64,000 nucleotides of DNA, taken from the NCBI RefSeq assembly GCF_019049325.1, contig NZ_JAGMUO010000097.1, forward strand, positions 1 through 64,000, given 5' to 3'. Numbering within the stretch: position 1 is the first letter of the stretch; each line of letters starts with the position of its first letter. The stretch comes from Streptomyces sp. AC512_CC834 (lineage in GTDB: Bacteria > Actinomycetota > Actinomycetes > Streptomycetales > Streptomycetaceae). The position numbers were made by a program, and so were the translations under genes. The notes beneath the pieces were generated by a model. That model had not been told where the DNA came from. It worked only from the letters and a program-made list of their open reading frames with translations, and ran no database searches. This document shows positions 1-8,735 of this stretch, in pieces.

Positions 1-79
1 TCCCCCGGCGCGAGAGCGCGTCGATCAGGACCAGGTGCCGGAACTTGAGCCGGCCGTCGAGCAGGCGGGGGATCTCCAC
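1..79 (-). CDS. LysR-family transcriptional regulator, N-terminal start only
   Basis: Only the first 26 codons are inside the window; the rest lies beyond base 1. Reading the minus strand from a GTG at 79, the peptide begins VEIPRLLDGRLKFRHLVLID, which is typical of the first helix of LysR helix-turn-helix domains (the segment around KFRHLVLIDALSRRGS is highly characteristic). It would be divergent from the response regulator gene that starts at 328, with tandem repeats in between. What it regulates cannot be inferred from so short a piece. Confidence 0.6.
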   Translation of the reverse strand, partial: MEIPRLLDGRLKFRHLVLIDALSRRG

Positions 80-108
80 CCCGCGACTCTATCCACCGTC
101 TCGGCGAC

Positions 109-184
109 ACGGCCCACTCCGGGTCGATCCCGGCACGGCCCACTCCGGGATCCCGGCACGGCCCGCTCCGGGTCGATACGCGGC
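109..184. repeat. three imperfect 23-27 bp direct repeats in a divergent promoter region
   Basis: Three head-to-tail copies of a unit beginning ACGGCCCACTCCGGG lie at 109-134, 135-157 and about 158-184, differing by a few bases and a short gap. They sit between the LysR start at 79 and the response regulator start at 328, so they could be repeated regulator-binding sites or simple slippage repeats. A shorter GATACGCGGC duplication follows at 175-195. Confidence 0.6.
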
Positions 185-327
185 TGATACGCGGCCGAGT
201 CGTGCCGGATGCCCGGTGGCGACGTGCGGAAGGCAGAATGCGGACGGCACGAGGTGACAGGCCACCGCGCGGGAATCCGGCGGTGTGCGGCAGACAGAGA
301 GCGGCAGGAAGAGAGAGGTCGGGCCCA

Positions 328-1068
328 GTGACCGAGGAGGACGCCCCGGCGCCAGTGACGATCCTGCTGGTCGAGGACGACGAGGTCATCCGCAGGTCCG
401 TCACGCTGGCGCTGGAACGCTACGGCTACCGCGTCGTCTCCGCCGATGACGGCCTGACCGGTCTCGAGCTGTTCCGCGAGGGCCGCCACGACCTGCTGCT
501 CCTCGACGTGATGCTGCCCGGACTCGACGGCATCGGGCTGTGCCGCCGGATCAGGGAGACCGGCATGGACCCGATCCTGATGATGTCCGCGCGCGGTGAC
601 GCCCTGGACGTGGTCTCCGGCCTGGAGGCGGGCGCCGACGACTACGTGGTCAAGCCCGTCGACACCTCGGTCCTGCTGGCCCGTATCCGCTCGCTGCTGC
701 GGCGGGCGGTCTACGCCCCTGCCGCGGCGACCCCGCCCTCGGCGGGTCAGGTGCCGCCCGGACCGTCCCGGCCCGGCGAACGCGCCCCGCTCGTCTTCGG
801 CGACCTGACCATCGACACCGCGGGCCTCGTGGTCTCGCTGGCGGGCCGGCCCGTCGCGCTGGCCCCGACCGAGCTGCGGCTGCTGCTGGAGTTCGCCGCC
901 AGTCCCGGCACCGTGCTCGACCGGCAGACCCTGCTGCGCAACGTGTGGGACTACGGCTGGGACGGCGACAGCCGCGTGGTCGACCTGTGCGTCCAGCGGC
1001 TGCGGAAGAAGATCGGAGCCGACCGCGTCGAGACCGTACGCGGGTTCGGCTACAAGTTGCGGCGCTGA
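328..1068 (+). CDS. OmpR/PhoB-type response regulator (CseB-like)
   Basis: DNA-binding response regulator of 246 residues. The receiver domain spans about residues 10-122 with acidic pocket E16-D17-D18, phosphoacceptor D60 in LLLLDVMLPG, switch Ser87 and the conserved Lys109 in YVVKP. A proline-rich linker of about 30 residues leads to a winged-helix output domain (about 155-246) ending in VRGFGYKLRR, as is usual for the family. I start at GTG 328 because it gives the family-typical N-terminus; the reading frame is open further upstream to 202. The stop is one base from the start of the histidine kinase, so the two form an operon. The receiver resembles CseB-type regulators of cell-envelope stress, but the cognate signal is unknown. 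Confidence 0.9.
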   Translation: MTEEDAPAPVTILLVEDDEVIRRSVTLALERYGYRVVSADDGLTGLELFREGRHDLLLLDVMLPGLDGIGLCRRIRETGMDPILMMSARGDALDVVSGLEAGADDYVVKPVDTSVLLARIRSLLRRAVYAPAAATPPSAGQVPPGPSRPGERAPLVFGDLTIDTAGLVVSLAGRPVALAPTELRLLLEFAASPGTVLDRQTLLRNVWDYGWDGDSRVVDLCVQRLRKKIGADRVETVRGFGYKLRR

Positions 1069-1069
1069 C

Positions 1070-2329
1070 GTGGGTGCCCTGCGCGACCTGCTCAACTGGC
1101 GTTCGCTGCGCTGGAAGACCGCGCTGCTCGTCGCCGTGTGCTGCTGCGCCGTCGCGCTGACCGTCGGGACGCTGGTGCACTCCAGCACCCTGACCCGGTC
1201 GATGAACGACGGCGGCGCCAAAGCCGTCGCGACGCTGGCCCGGCACCTGGAGGACTACGAGCGGGGCGGCGTCCCGCCCCCTGGACTCCACACCGGGCCC
1301 GGGGAACTTCCCGACGAGCTGCTGCAACGGCTCCGCGATCGGCGGGATGCGGGACGGGGCGACGTCACCTGGTACGAGGAACCGGGCCCCGGGGACCATC
1401 CCTCGATGTGGGCGGCCCGCACGTACCGCGGTGAGCCCGTCGCCGTGGACATCGACATGACGGCCGACCTGCTCACCCGCCGCGCCCTGGACCGGCACAT
1501 GTGGAAGTACTCCCTTGTCGTCCTGGCCGTCGTCGTCCCCGTGTCGGCGCTCGCCGCGGAGCTGCCGCACCGCCGGCTGCGGAGGGTGGCGCGCACCGCC
1601 CGCCGGATCGAGTTGGGCGACCTCACCGCGAGAACCGGGGACGGCCGCGGCAAGGACGAGATCACCGCCATCTCGGCCACGGTCGACTCGATGGCCGACA
1701 GCCTGCACCAACGGCTGCTGACCGAGCAGCGCTTCACCGCGGACGTCGCCCACGAACTGCGCACCCCGCTGATGGGCCTGGTCACCGCGAGCGGACTGCT
1801 CCCCGAGGGGGAGGCCACCGAGCTGGTCCAGGACCGGGTGCGGGTCCTGCGGGCCCTGGTCGAGGACCTGCTGGAGATCTCCCGGCTCGACGCGGGCGCC
1901 GAGCGGTCCGAACCGAGGCGGGTGCCACTGGCCGAGGCGGTCCTGGAGTCACTGCAGCGCGCCGGGCTGGAAACGCGGATCACCACACAGGACGCCCGGT
2001 GCGCCGAGACCGACCCGCGCCGTCTCGACCGGATCGTCACCAATCTCGTCGTCAACGCCCACCGCCACGGTCACGCGCCCGTCGAGGTGACGGTGACGGG
2101 CACCGCCGTGACCGTGCGGGACCACGGCCCCGGCTTCCCGCACGAGCTGCTCACCGGCGGGCCCCGGCGGTTTCGCACCGGGACGCCGGAACGCGGCCGC
2201 GGCCGCGGCCACGGCCTGGGCCTGACCATCGCGCTCGGCCAGGCCAAGGTCCTCGGGGCGTCGCTGTCGTTCGTCAACGCGCCCGACGGCGGGGCCGTCG
2301 CCACCCTGCGGCTGCCGGCCGCCGACTGA
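1070..2329 (+). CDS. sensor histidine kinase, partner of the upstream regulator
   Basis: Membrane sensor kinase of 419 residues. Transmembrane segments lie at about residues 17-37 and 144-164 and bracket an extracytoplasmic sensor region of about 105 residues. A HAMP-like linker follows, then a HisKA domain with the phosphorylated His228 in FTADVAHELRTPL, and an ATPase domain with N box NLVVNAHRHG, G1 box DHGPGF and glycine-rich GRGHGLGLTI. The GTG start at 1070 lies one base after the regulator stop (TGACGTG), which implies translational coupling. The carboxypeptidase and VanJ-like genes downstream suggest the sensor monitors cell-wall damage, but the sensor domain itself does not show a ligand. 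Confidence 0.9.
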   Translation: MGALRDLLNWRSLRWKTALLVAVCCCAVALTVGTLVHSSTLTRSMNDGGAKAVATLARHLEDYERGGVPPPGLHTGPGELPDELLQRLRDRRDAGRGDVTWYEEPGPGDHPSMWAARTYRGEPVAVDIDMTADLLTRRALDRHMWKYSLVVLAVVVPVSALAAELPHRRLRRVARTARRIELGDLTARTGDGRGKDEITAISATVDSMADSLHQRLLTEQRFTADVAHELRTPLMGLVTASGLLPEGEATELVQDRVRVLRALVEDLLEISRLDAGAERSEPRRVPLAEAVLESLQRAGLETRITTQDARCAETDPRRLDRIVTNLVVNAHRHGHAPVEVTVTGTAVTVRDHGPGFPHELLTGGPRRFRTGTPERGRGRGHGLGLTIALGQAKVLGASLSFVNAPDGGAVATLRLPAAD

Positions 2330-2377
2330 CACGACCACGGCAGGACCGCGGGCACCGCACGCCCCCCGCACCGCCTC

Positions 2378-2419
2378 GCACGCCCCTCATACGGCCCCGC
2401 ACGCCCCTCGTACGGCCCG
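2378..2419. repeat. 21-bp direct repeat upstream of the carboxypeptidase gene
   Basis: Two adjacent copies of GCACGCCCCTCATACGGCCC (the second with G for A at one place) lie in the 218-base gap between the histidine kinase and carboxypeptidase genes. The arrangement could be a tandem operator for the neighbouring response regulator; OmpR-type regulators bind direct repeats, though usually of about 10-11 bp spacing. Confidence 0.55.
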
Positions 2420-2547
2420 TGCTGTTACGGAACGGATGACCGGCCGAGCGGGAGCGGAGACACCGTCACGGCTGTGCGGACATCCGCCGCACCGAGAGTG
2501 GCCGCGATGCGTGAACGCCGCGCACCGTGACCCCTGGAGGTGCTCCC

Positions 2548-3654
2548 ATGCACCCGACGCCCGAACCCGGCGAACGTGACCTCCCCCGCACCCCGCCGCC
2601 GCGGTCGCGGCCGGTCGACGCGTGGCCGGCGTCCTGGCTGCCGCACCGCCTGCGGCGACGTCGCCCGGCGCTCCTCGCCGCCGGCGCGACCGCCCTGGTC
2701 ACCCTGGTGGCACTCGGGAGCGTGCTCGGCACCGGCGCAGCCGGGAACGACGTGCCATCCGCCGCAGGTCTCCTCGGCGGGTCCGAGGGGCGGCAGGGCA
2801 AGTCCGTGACCGCGTCGCTGCCCTGGCCGGACGAGGGCCAGGCAGCCGTCTGGGTCGAAGGGTTCGGGGAGCACGGCGCCCCGGGCACCCACGGACCGCG
2901 GCGGCCGGTGCCGATCGCCAGTGTCACGAAGGTGATGACGGCGTACGTGATCCTGCGCGACCATCCGCTGCGCGACGGCGGGTCCGGCCCCCTGGTCACC
3001 GTCGACCAGCAGGCCGCCAACGAGTCCTTCTCCGGATCCGAGTCCACCGTCGAGGTGAGGCAGGGGCAGCGGCTGAGCCAACGGCGGCTGCTGGAACTGA
3101 TGCTCATCCCCTCCGGCAACAACATCGCCCGGCTGCTGGCTCGTTGGGACGCGGGGTCGCAGGAGGCGTTCGTCGCCAGGATGAACCGCGCCGCCGACGA
3201 CCTCGGCATGGACCAGACCACCTACACAGGGGCCAGCGGCATCGAGCCCACCACGACGAGTACCGCGGCCGATCAGGTGAAGCTGGCTCGGCGGGTCATG
3301 CGGGACAAGGCCTTCAGGTCCGTCGTCGCCCTGCCGCACACCACCGCCGCAGTGGGTTCCGGCACGCTTCCCAACGGCAACGAGCTGCTCGACACACCGG
3401 GCGTGATCGGGATCAAGACCGGCTCCAGCACCCCCGCCGGGGGCGCGCTGATGTGGGCGGTCACCGTTGCGGACCGACGCGGGCAGCAGCATCTCGCCCT
3501 CGGCGTGGTCCTGCACCAGAGCGCGGGCACCAGCCCGCAGGAGGGCCTGCGAACCGTCTTCGACACCAGCCGCACGCTCGTCGAGGGGGTCCGGCACCGA
3601 GTGTCCGCGGCCGAGCCCGCCACGACGTCCGGCACCCCTTCCCGAACCCGGTGA
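2548..3654 (+). CDS. D-alanyl-D-alanine carboxypeptidase (serine peptidase S11, PBP5-like)
   Basis: Cell-wall enzyme of 368 residues that removes the terminal D-Ala of the peptidoglycan stem peptide. All three penicillin-binding motifs are visible: SVTK with Ser125 and Lys128, SGN at 189-191, and KTG starting at Lys290. A hydrophobic segment at about residues 46-66 would anchor or export it. I chose ATG 2548 because GGAGG at 2536-2540 is ideally spaced; GTG 2527 is in frame but has no such site. It follows the two-component system and precedes the vanJ-like gene. Removal of D-Ala-D-Ala termini is also how VanY-type proteins lower glycopeptide binding, so a protective role is plausible but inferred. 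Confidence 0.9.
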   Translation: MHPTPEPGERDLPRTPPPRSRPVDAWPASWLPHRLRRRRPALLAAGATALVTLVALGSVLGTGAAGNDVPSAAGLLGGSEGRQGKSVTASLPWPDEGQAAVWVEGFGEHGAPGTHGPRRPVPIASVTKVMTAYVILRDHPLRDGGSGPLVTVDQQAANESFSGSESTVEVRQGQRLSQRRLLELMLIPSGNNIARLLARWDAGSQEAFVARMNRAADDLGMDQTTYTGASGIEPTTTSTAADQVKLARRVMRDKAFRSVVALPHTTAAVGSGTLPNGNELLDTPGVIGIKTGSSTPAGGALMWAVTVADRRGQQHLALGVVLHQSAGTSPQEGLRTVFDTSRTLVEGVRHRVSAAEPATTSGTPSRTR

Positions 3655-3661
3655 GACGACT

Positions 3662-4640
3662 TTGACCTCTGTCCTCGACGCTTCGTGCGCCCCGCCCAAA
3701 CCCGCTCGCCCCCGACGGCCGCGCCCTCACCCCGGCATCTGGCGCCGGGGGCGGATCGCCGCCCTCCTCGCGCCGTTGGCCACACTCGTGATGCTGGGGC
3801 ATGACCGGATCCCCGACCGGGCCGGCCACCTCGGCAGTCTCACCGAGACCTTCCTGCCCTGGACGGGCCTGGTCGTACCGCTGCTCCTCGTGTGCGCGGC
3901 GCTCCGCGACCGCCGCCGCGGCCGCACTGCTGCCCGCCCTCGTGTGGGGCGCGCTCCACGGCGGGACACTCGCCGACAAACGCGCGCGCGGCGACGACCT
4001 GACCGTGGTGACGCACAACGTCAACGAGCACAACCCGCACCCGGCCCGCACCGCCCGTGCCCTGGCCGTCTCCGACGCCGACGTGGTGGCCCTGGAGGAG
4101 TTGGGGGACGACTCCGCCGTCTACGAAAGGGCGTTGGCCGCCGACTACCCGTACCACTCGGTGCGGGACACGGTGGGCCTGTGGAGCCGCTATCCGCTGG
4201 CCGACACCCGCACCGTCGACATCGCCCCCTGGCCGCGCGCCCTGCGTGCCACCGTCCGCACCCCCGAGGGGCCGGTCGCCGTGTACGTCGCCCACCTCCT
4301 GTCCGTCCGGCTCAGCCCCACGTCGGGCTTCGGCACGGACGCCCGCGACCGCGCCGCCGGCCGTCTCGCGGCGGCCCTGCACGCCGAACCGCTCCCCCGC
4401 GCCCTGCTCATGGGCGACCTCAACGGCACGACGGACGACGGCGCCCTGTCCGCCCTCACCTCCCCGATGCACTCGGCCCAGGAGGTGGCGGGTGCCGGAT
4501 TCGGGCTGAGCTGGCCGGCGGCGTTCCCGCTGGCCCGCATCGACCACATCCTCGTACGCGGTGTGGAGCCGCGATCGGCGTGGACCCTCCCGGCCACCGA
4601 CAGCGACCACCTGCCGGTGGCGGCGTCCGTACGGCTGTAG
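3662..4640 (+). pseudogene. vanJ: vanJ-like membrane endonuclease/exonuclease/phosphatase-fold protein, frameshifted
   Basis: The protein is split over two frames. From about 3662 (probable TTG start) to about 3905 one frame encodes a basic N-terminus and two membrane segments (ALLAPLATLVMLG and LVVPLLLVCAAL). From about 3905 to 4640 another frame continues with a third hydrophobic stretch (LLPALVWGALHGG) and the catalytic domain: THNVN near its start, ALEELGDDS, MGDLNGT and the C-terminal SDHLPVAASVRL. Order and motifs match VanJ of Streptomyces, a lipoglycopeptide resistance protein of the endonuclease/exonuclease/phosphatase family. The break falls at GCTCCGC (3901-3907) and fits loss of an 8-bp repeat unit. 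It is either a real null allele or a sequencing indel. Confidence 0.75.
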
Positions 4641-5103
4641 GGGGCGGGGCGCCAGCCGGCGAGCTGCCAGTCGCCGGCCCGCACCACGAGCACGCCGAGA
4701 GCCTCGGGCCGGAAGCCGGAGTGCTCCTGGGGCGTGTTGCGGACCGGCGTGCAGCACACCCGGTGAGCCGCCACCTGAAGACTCTGCCCGGTACGCCCTG
4801 GTCAACGGTCTGGCGGCAGACCTCGTTGCCGTCCGCGTCCGGCGGCTCGTCCGTACTGGCCGGGGCGCCGCTCGTGTCCCCATCCCCATCCCCGTCCTTG
4901 GCCGACGGGGATGGGAACGGCACGTGCTGGGCGCCGCACCCGGCGGCACGGTGGAGGGGGCTGTCACCATCTCTTGCGCCGAAGGCTCCACCGCCGCCCC
5001 GCCCCCGCTGTTCAGCGACCGGGCGGGCGGCCCGGGGCGGGCCGTGACGCCCCGACGGCGGGGGAACCGCGCACCCGGGGTTCACTCCACGGGTGCGGCC
5101 CAT
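4641..5103 (-). other. region with a possible decayed small lipoprotein-like gene on the minus strand
   Basis: About 520 bases separate the vanJ-like gene from the next intact gene. On the minus strand one frame reads through LHRAAGCGAQ, which looks like a lipobox, then an acidic DGDGDGD-rich spacer and EVCRQTVDQGVPGRVFRW. It seems to continue in another frame as SGFRPEALGVLVVRAGDWQL and stop near 4640. This would be a short exported protein with one frameshift. I do not recognise the family and no clear start is visible, so I report the region as a possible remnant only. Confidence 0.3.
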
Positions 5104-5165
5104 GACCTGGGACGGACACGGAGCCGGTTGATGTTGTCGAGCTCCGAGCCGTCGGGGCCGCCCCG

Positions 5166-5825
5166 CTAACGCGAGGAGCGCGCGTGATCGCCTGGACGGC
5201 CTCCTGGCCAGCCGTGTCGGATGAAGACTTCGCGGACGCCGGCCAGGTCCGCTTCCTTCCCCTTCTCGTCTTCGTACCGGCCGCTCTCGTCCCGGATCGC
5301 CACGACGGTTTCCGGAGTGAGGTCCTGGCCGAAGCGGTAGACGTCCAGGCAGTAGTCGAAGCCGGACTCGCCGAAGAGGTCAATGTCCTCGCGGCGGCAG
5401 TACTCCACCAGGCCGTCGGACACGTGCCAGCGCGTGCCGTCGTACCAGAAGACACCGCCCGCGTAGTGAATCGTCCGGCCCGTCGCGGAGTCCGTGAGGT
5501 TCAGCGACTCGTAGTTCTCGGGGCGGTCGCGGACCAGGGTGACGAGGGACTCGGGGACGCCCTGGTAGAAGGACTCCTGAAGGGCGAAATCCTCCTCGGC
5601 GTACAGATTAAGCACCGACTCGTGGTCGAACGTCAGCAGCAGCACACGGCCGTCCTGCGCGAAGTACCAGACCGCGGACTGGCCGCCGCCGTCGTTCCAG
5701 GCCAGACGGCGTGCGCCGGCCGACGTCACCGGTTCGACCCCGGCCAAGTCGTCCACGACGGCCGCACGGCGCCGCACTTCCGGGAGGGGTGTCGCTTCCA
5801 GGGCATCCCATGTCGCGTTGCTCAT
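5166..5825 (-). CDS. conserved hypothetical protein, 219 residues
   Basis: An intact frame with normal Streptomyces codon use encodes an acidic soluble protein with no signal peptide or membrane segment. It is rich in Asp, Glu, Tyr and Trp, and has recognisable blocks such as AWNDGGGQSAVWYF, LTFDHESVLNLYAEED and GGVFWYDGTRWHVSDGL, which recall SMI1/KNR4-like or SUKH-type proteins only in general flavour. I cannot assign a family. Its neighbours are decayed genes, so context gives no function. Confidence 0.65.
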   Translation of the reverse strand: MSNATWDALEATPLPEVRRRAAVVDDLAGVEPVTSAGARRLAWNDGGGQSAVWYFAQDGRVLLLTFDHESVLNLYAEEDFALQESFYQGVPESLVTLVRDRPENYESLNLTDSATGRTIHYAGGVFWYDGTRWHVSDGLVEYCRREDIDLFGESGFDYCLDVYRFGQDLTPETVVAIRDESGRYEDEKGKEADLAGVREVFIRHGWPGGRPGDHARSSR

Positions 5826-5939
5826 TGCCGCAGGCTATCCACCGCCCATGACAAGGCCGTCACCAACTACCTCGCCACGTGGCCGGTCATGTCCAACTCG
5901 GCGATCTCCCCGTCGCAGAGCGGGAGTCCCGCACCGGTG

Positions 5940-6134
5940 ACGTACTCGCACAGACTGCAGGGGGTGAAGCGTGAAGCCGCCGAGCGGGAAGAAGGGAACG
6001 TAGGCGATGCCGATGCCCTGGCCGGCGAGGGTGTCGATCAGCTCGTCGTGCCGACGGTGGGCGAGGTTGTACATGTTCTGCACGCACACGATCGGCTCGA
6101 TCGTCTGCGCCTCGTCGCACTCGCCGCAGCGCAT
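5940..6134 (-). pseudogene. aldo/keto reductase fragment
   Basis: A short minus-strand stretch encodes IVCVQNMYNLAHRRHDELID followed by AYVPFFPLGGF and PLQS. This is the barrel segment of Streptomyces aldo/keto reductases that normally reads PIVCVQN...LIDxLAxxGIAYVPFFPLGGFxPLQS. The N-terminal half with the catalytic Tyr and the C-terminal cofactor loop are missing, and the duplicated GIGI shows internal drift. It is a remnant, not a working enzyme. Confidence 0.65.
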
Positions 6135-6172
6135 GACGCAGAGCTGACTGTCGCGCCCGCCGGTTCGCCGAG

Positions 6173-6607
6173 ATGGTCATCGTCGACGGCGACGGCTACA
6201 TCGACGCAGACCAACTGCGCGCCACCGTCGGGAAACCCAACGGCCCGACCGTCGCCCTGTCCCGCGCTGTCCCGCGCGGCGTGCGCGAGGACTGGTGGCG
6301 CGATGGCATCAGTGCGCCCATCGCACCGGTGCGGGACCCGGACAACCCCGGCCGGCACAAGAACATCGCCTACGAGACGACCAGCGAGAACGTGCCCGTC
6401 TTCCGTTCCGCCATCGCAGCCCTGGCCACCGGCCGAGGGACCCCCATGTCACCGGAGCCGCCCGCCCCTTGGAGCGGAGAGACGCCGTCCGCCTTCGCCG
6501 TGCCACCCGGCTGGGACACCGTCGACAACGCACCGCGGGTCATGCTCGACGAAGGCGGCAGCGATGCGGGCGCCGACACCAATAGCGAGCAAGTGCAAGG
6601 CAGATGA
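6173..6607 (+). CDS. hypothetical protein, possibly a gene fragment
   Basis: An open frame of 144 residues beginning VIVDGDGYIDADQLRATVG and containing EDWWRDGISAPIAPVRDPDN and RHKNIAYETTSENVPVFRSA. The composition is protein-like and unlike a shadow frame, and no better frame overlaps it. I do not recognise a family. The first ATG follows directly from an upstream in-frame RFAE-like stretch, so this may be the C-terminal part of a larger lost gene. No ribosome site is obvious. Confidence 0.4.
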   Translation: MVIVDGDGYIDADQLRATVGKPNGPTVALSRAVPRGVREDWWRDGISAPIAPVRDPDNPGRHKNIAYETTSENVPVFRSAIAALATGRGTPMSPEPPAPWSGETPSAFAVPPGWDTVDNAPRVMLDEGGSDAGADTNSEQVQGR

Positions 6608-6797
6608 GGCAGGCCAAAGAGGGCTGCGCGGCTAACCCCCCGCTCCCCGACAGTCGGCGCGGTCCGTCACCCCGACGGGCCATGACCGCCGTCCCCCAGG
6701 AATGACACCGCCATACCCGTCCTCGTCTCCCTCACCCTCGACAACGGCCTGGATCTTCTCCGCACGGGCCAGGGCCAGTGGCTGAGGTCCTCGCCCG

Positions 6798-7103
6798 GTG
6801 CGAACTGGGAGAGACACCTCGGGGCAGCCTGTCCGGAAGGTGAGCTTCACGATCCTGTTGCAGGCTGCCGCCGACCAGATCGTCGCCGGGAAATGGACCA
6901 GCGTCACCGAGCCGATGACGCTGGTCGGCGCCATCGGCCATGTTGTCCTGGCAAACCTGGTCCCGGAGCAACGGAGGTGGCGGGTGAATTCACGAATGCT
7001 GAAGAGGTACAGCAAGTACCCCTTCAACCGGAAACGGCATCCCCGGAAAGCGCAGAAACACACCCTCCACACCGAAGTGATCCCTGACGGATGGGCCCCT
7101 TGA
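6798..7103 (+). mobile_element. IS4-family transposase, C-terminal fragment
   Basis: The frame contains VSFTILLQAAADQIVAGKW, LVGAIGHVVLANLVPEQRR and MLKRYSKYPFNRKRH. These match the C-terminus of Streptomyces IS4-type transposases, where SFTxALRxAxDQ, LVGAIGxxVLxxLLPxRR and VKRxxSKY follow the catalytic domain. The DDE domain and the element ends are absent, so this is a dead scrap. It marks past insertion activity in the decay zone. Confidence 0.65.
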
Positions 7104-7143
7104 CAGCAGCGTCTCCCGCCAAAGGCAACGGTGTTGCACCCGG

Positions 7144-7277
7144 CGGGACTCCATCCGTGCCATCGTCGACCGCCTGACCTACGGAGGGGACATCATCGAG
7201 ACCGGCAGCGACTCCTACCGCCCTATCGCCTCGCCGGCACCAGGGCCGCCCAGGCCCGAAAAGACACCGCGAGCTGA
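7144..7277 (+). mobile_element. IstB-like (IS21 helper ATPase) C-terminal fragment
   Basis: The translation RDSIRAIVDRLTYGGDIIET followed by GSDSYR, and in a shifted frame RLAGTRAAQARKDTAS and a stop, resembles the last part of IstB, where VDRLxHHAxxIxxxGxSYRL is usual. Only about 40 residues remain, with one frameshift. The stop codon at 7275-7277 abuts the stop of the MFS gene on the other strand, suggesting a deletion or insertion endpoint here. Confidence 0.5.
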
Positions 7278-8567
7278 TCAGTCCTTGCTCTCCCCGGCAG
7301 CGGCTTCTGCGCCGTGCCGTGCCAGGTCGGCCGTCGAGGGATCGAGTTCTTCGGCAGTACGGGCCTTCCGGGTGGGAGAAAACGCCAGCACGAGTGCCTG
7401 GACGACTGCTCCGGACAGTCCGATCCACAGGGCGAAGCGGTAGCTGACCCGGTCGGCGAGTACTCCGCCCAGTGGCGCCCCCACCGCTACCATTCCCCAG
7501 TTCATCGAGCGGATCGTCGCGTTCATCCGCCTGCGCAGCCGGTCGGGTGTCACCGCCTGGCGGTAGCTCATCTCCACCGGGCTTTCGATGCCGATGGCCA
7601 GGGACACGAGGAAGAAGCCGAACGACACGGAGGCGAGCGCCCACGGTCCACGCTCGGCCAGGACCAAAGGCAGCCATCCGACGGCGGCGAGCAGGCGGAA
7701 GGCGATCAGGGTGGCGCCGACGTCCAGTCTGCTGGCCACGCGCCCGGAGAGCGCACCGCCGATTATCACGCCTGCACTCGCGAAGGCGTAGGTGACCCCC
7801 AGACCGAATTCCCCGATCTTGAGGCCGTGCAGGGCGAAGACCACGAAGACGGTGGTCACCATGCTGTTGAAGAGGAGCATCGCGTGCGAGGTCAGGGCGA
7901 TGGACGACAGCGTGCGATGCCGGTAGACCCAGGCCACGCCCTCGCGCAGCTCGCTGCCCAGGCTGCGCCGTGCGCCTCGATCAGGGACGGGGTCGGGTGC
8001 CTTCACCGAGGCGAGGAGCAGGCCGGACATCAGATAGGTGAGGGCGTCCACCAGCACGGCAAGCGGCGCTCCCATGATTTTGATCAGTGCCCCGGCGATC
8101 AGCGGGCCGGTCGAGCCGGCCACCGCGTCGGCCTGTTGCACACGGGCGTATCCCGCGTTGAGCAGCTCTTTAGGTACGAGCTGTGGCACATACGACTGGC
8201 TCGCCGCCTCGAACAGCAAAGACAGCACCCCGAACACGAAGACGAACATGCACAGCGCGGGGATGCTGAGCCGATCCAGCGCGTACAGCACCGGTATCGC
8301 ACCGAGCAGGACTGCCCTTCCGAGGTCCGTGGCGACCATCATCGGCTTGCGCCGCCAGCGGTCCACCACGACCCCGGCCATGAGCCCGAAGAGCAGATAC
8401 GGAACCCAGCGGGCGGCATTGACGATGCCGACCTCCGTGGCGGATGCGCTCAGCGTCACGGCGGTAAGAATCTGCAACGCCAGCCCCGTGACCTGAGAAC
8501 CGAACGCAGACACGGCCGAGGCGGTCAAGAAACGTACATACCCAGGGACTTCCACCAGGCGCGGCAT
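7278..8567 (-). CDS. MFS transporter, EntS/MFS_3-type exporter
   Basis: Integral membrane protein of 429 residues with about twelve hydrophobic segments and the loop signature GVVVDRWRRKPMM between helices 2 and 3. The overall pattern (SAFGSQVTGLALQI near the start, PQLVPKELLNAGYARVQQAD in the middle) is that of the enterobactin-exporter-like MFS group, common as siderophore or drug efflux pumps in Streptomyces. It appears intact and stands alone among decayed genes; its start ATG is at 8567. The substrate cannot be inferred. Confidence 0.85.
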   Translation of the reverse strand: MPRLVEVPGYVRFLTASAVSAFGSQVTGLALQILTAVTLSASATEVGIVNAARWVPYLLFGLMAGVVVDRWRRKPMMVATDLGRAVLLGAIPVLYALDRLSIPALCMFVFVFGVLSLLFEAASQSYVPQLVPKELLNAGYARVQQADAVAGSTGPLIAGALIKIMGAPLAVLVDALTYLMSGLLLASVKAPDPVPDRGARRSLGSELREGVAWVYRHRTLSSIALTSHAMLLFNSMVTTVFVVFALHGLKIGEFGLGVTYAFASAGVIIGGALSGRVASRLDVGATLIAFRLLAAVGWLPLVLAERGPWALASVSFGFFLVSLAIGIESPVEMSYRQAVTPDRLRRRMNATIRSMNWGMVAVGAPLGGVLADRVSYRFALWIGLSGAVVQALVLAFSPTRKARTAEELDPSTADLARHGAEAAAGESKD

Positions 8568-8735
8568 GACCGGACCGTATCAGCGAAGATCACCGGCAGA
8601 CGATGGCGGAACGGGTCACCCAACGACGGCAGACATGTGCCAGTGTTGTCGGCTCTCATCGATATTTCCGAGGGTCCCGCCCGGAACGGATCAGGAACGG
8701 AGAAGTTCCCGGCACGGGTCCGCGGCTAGCGCCGG

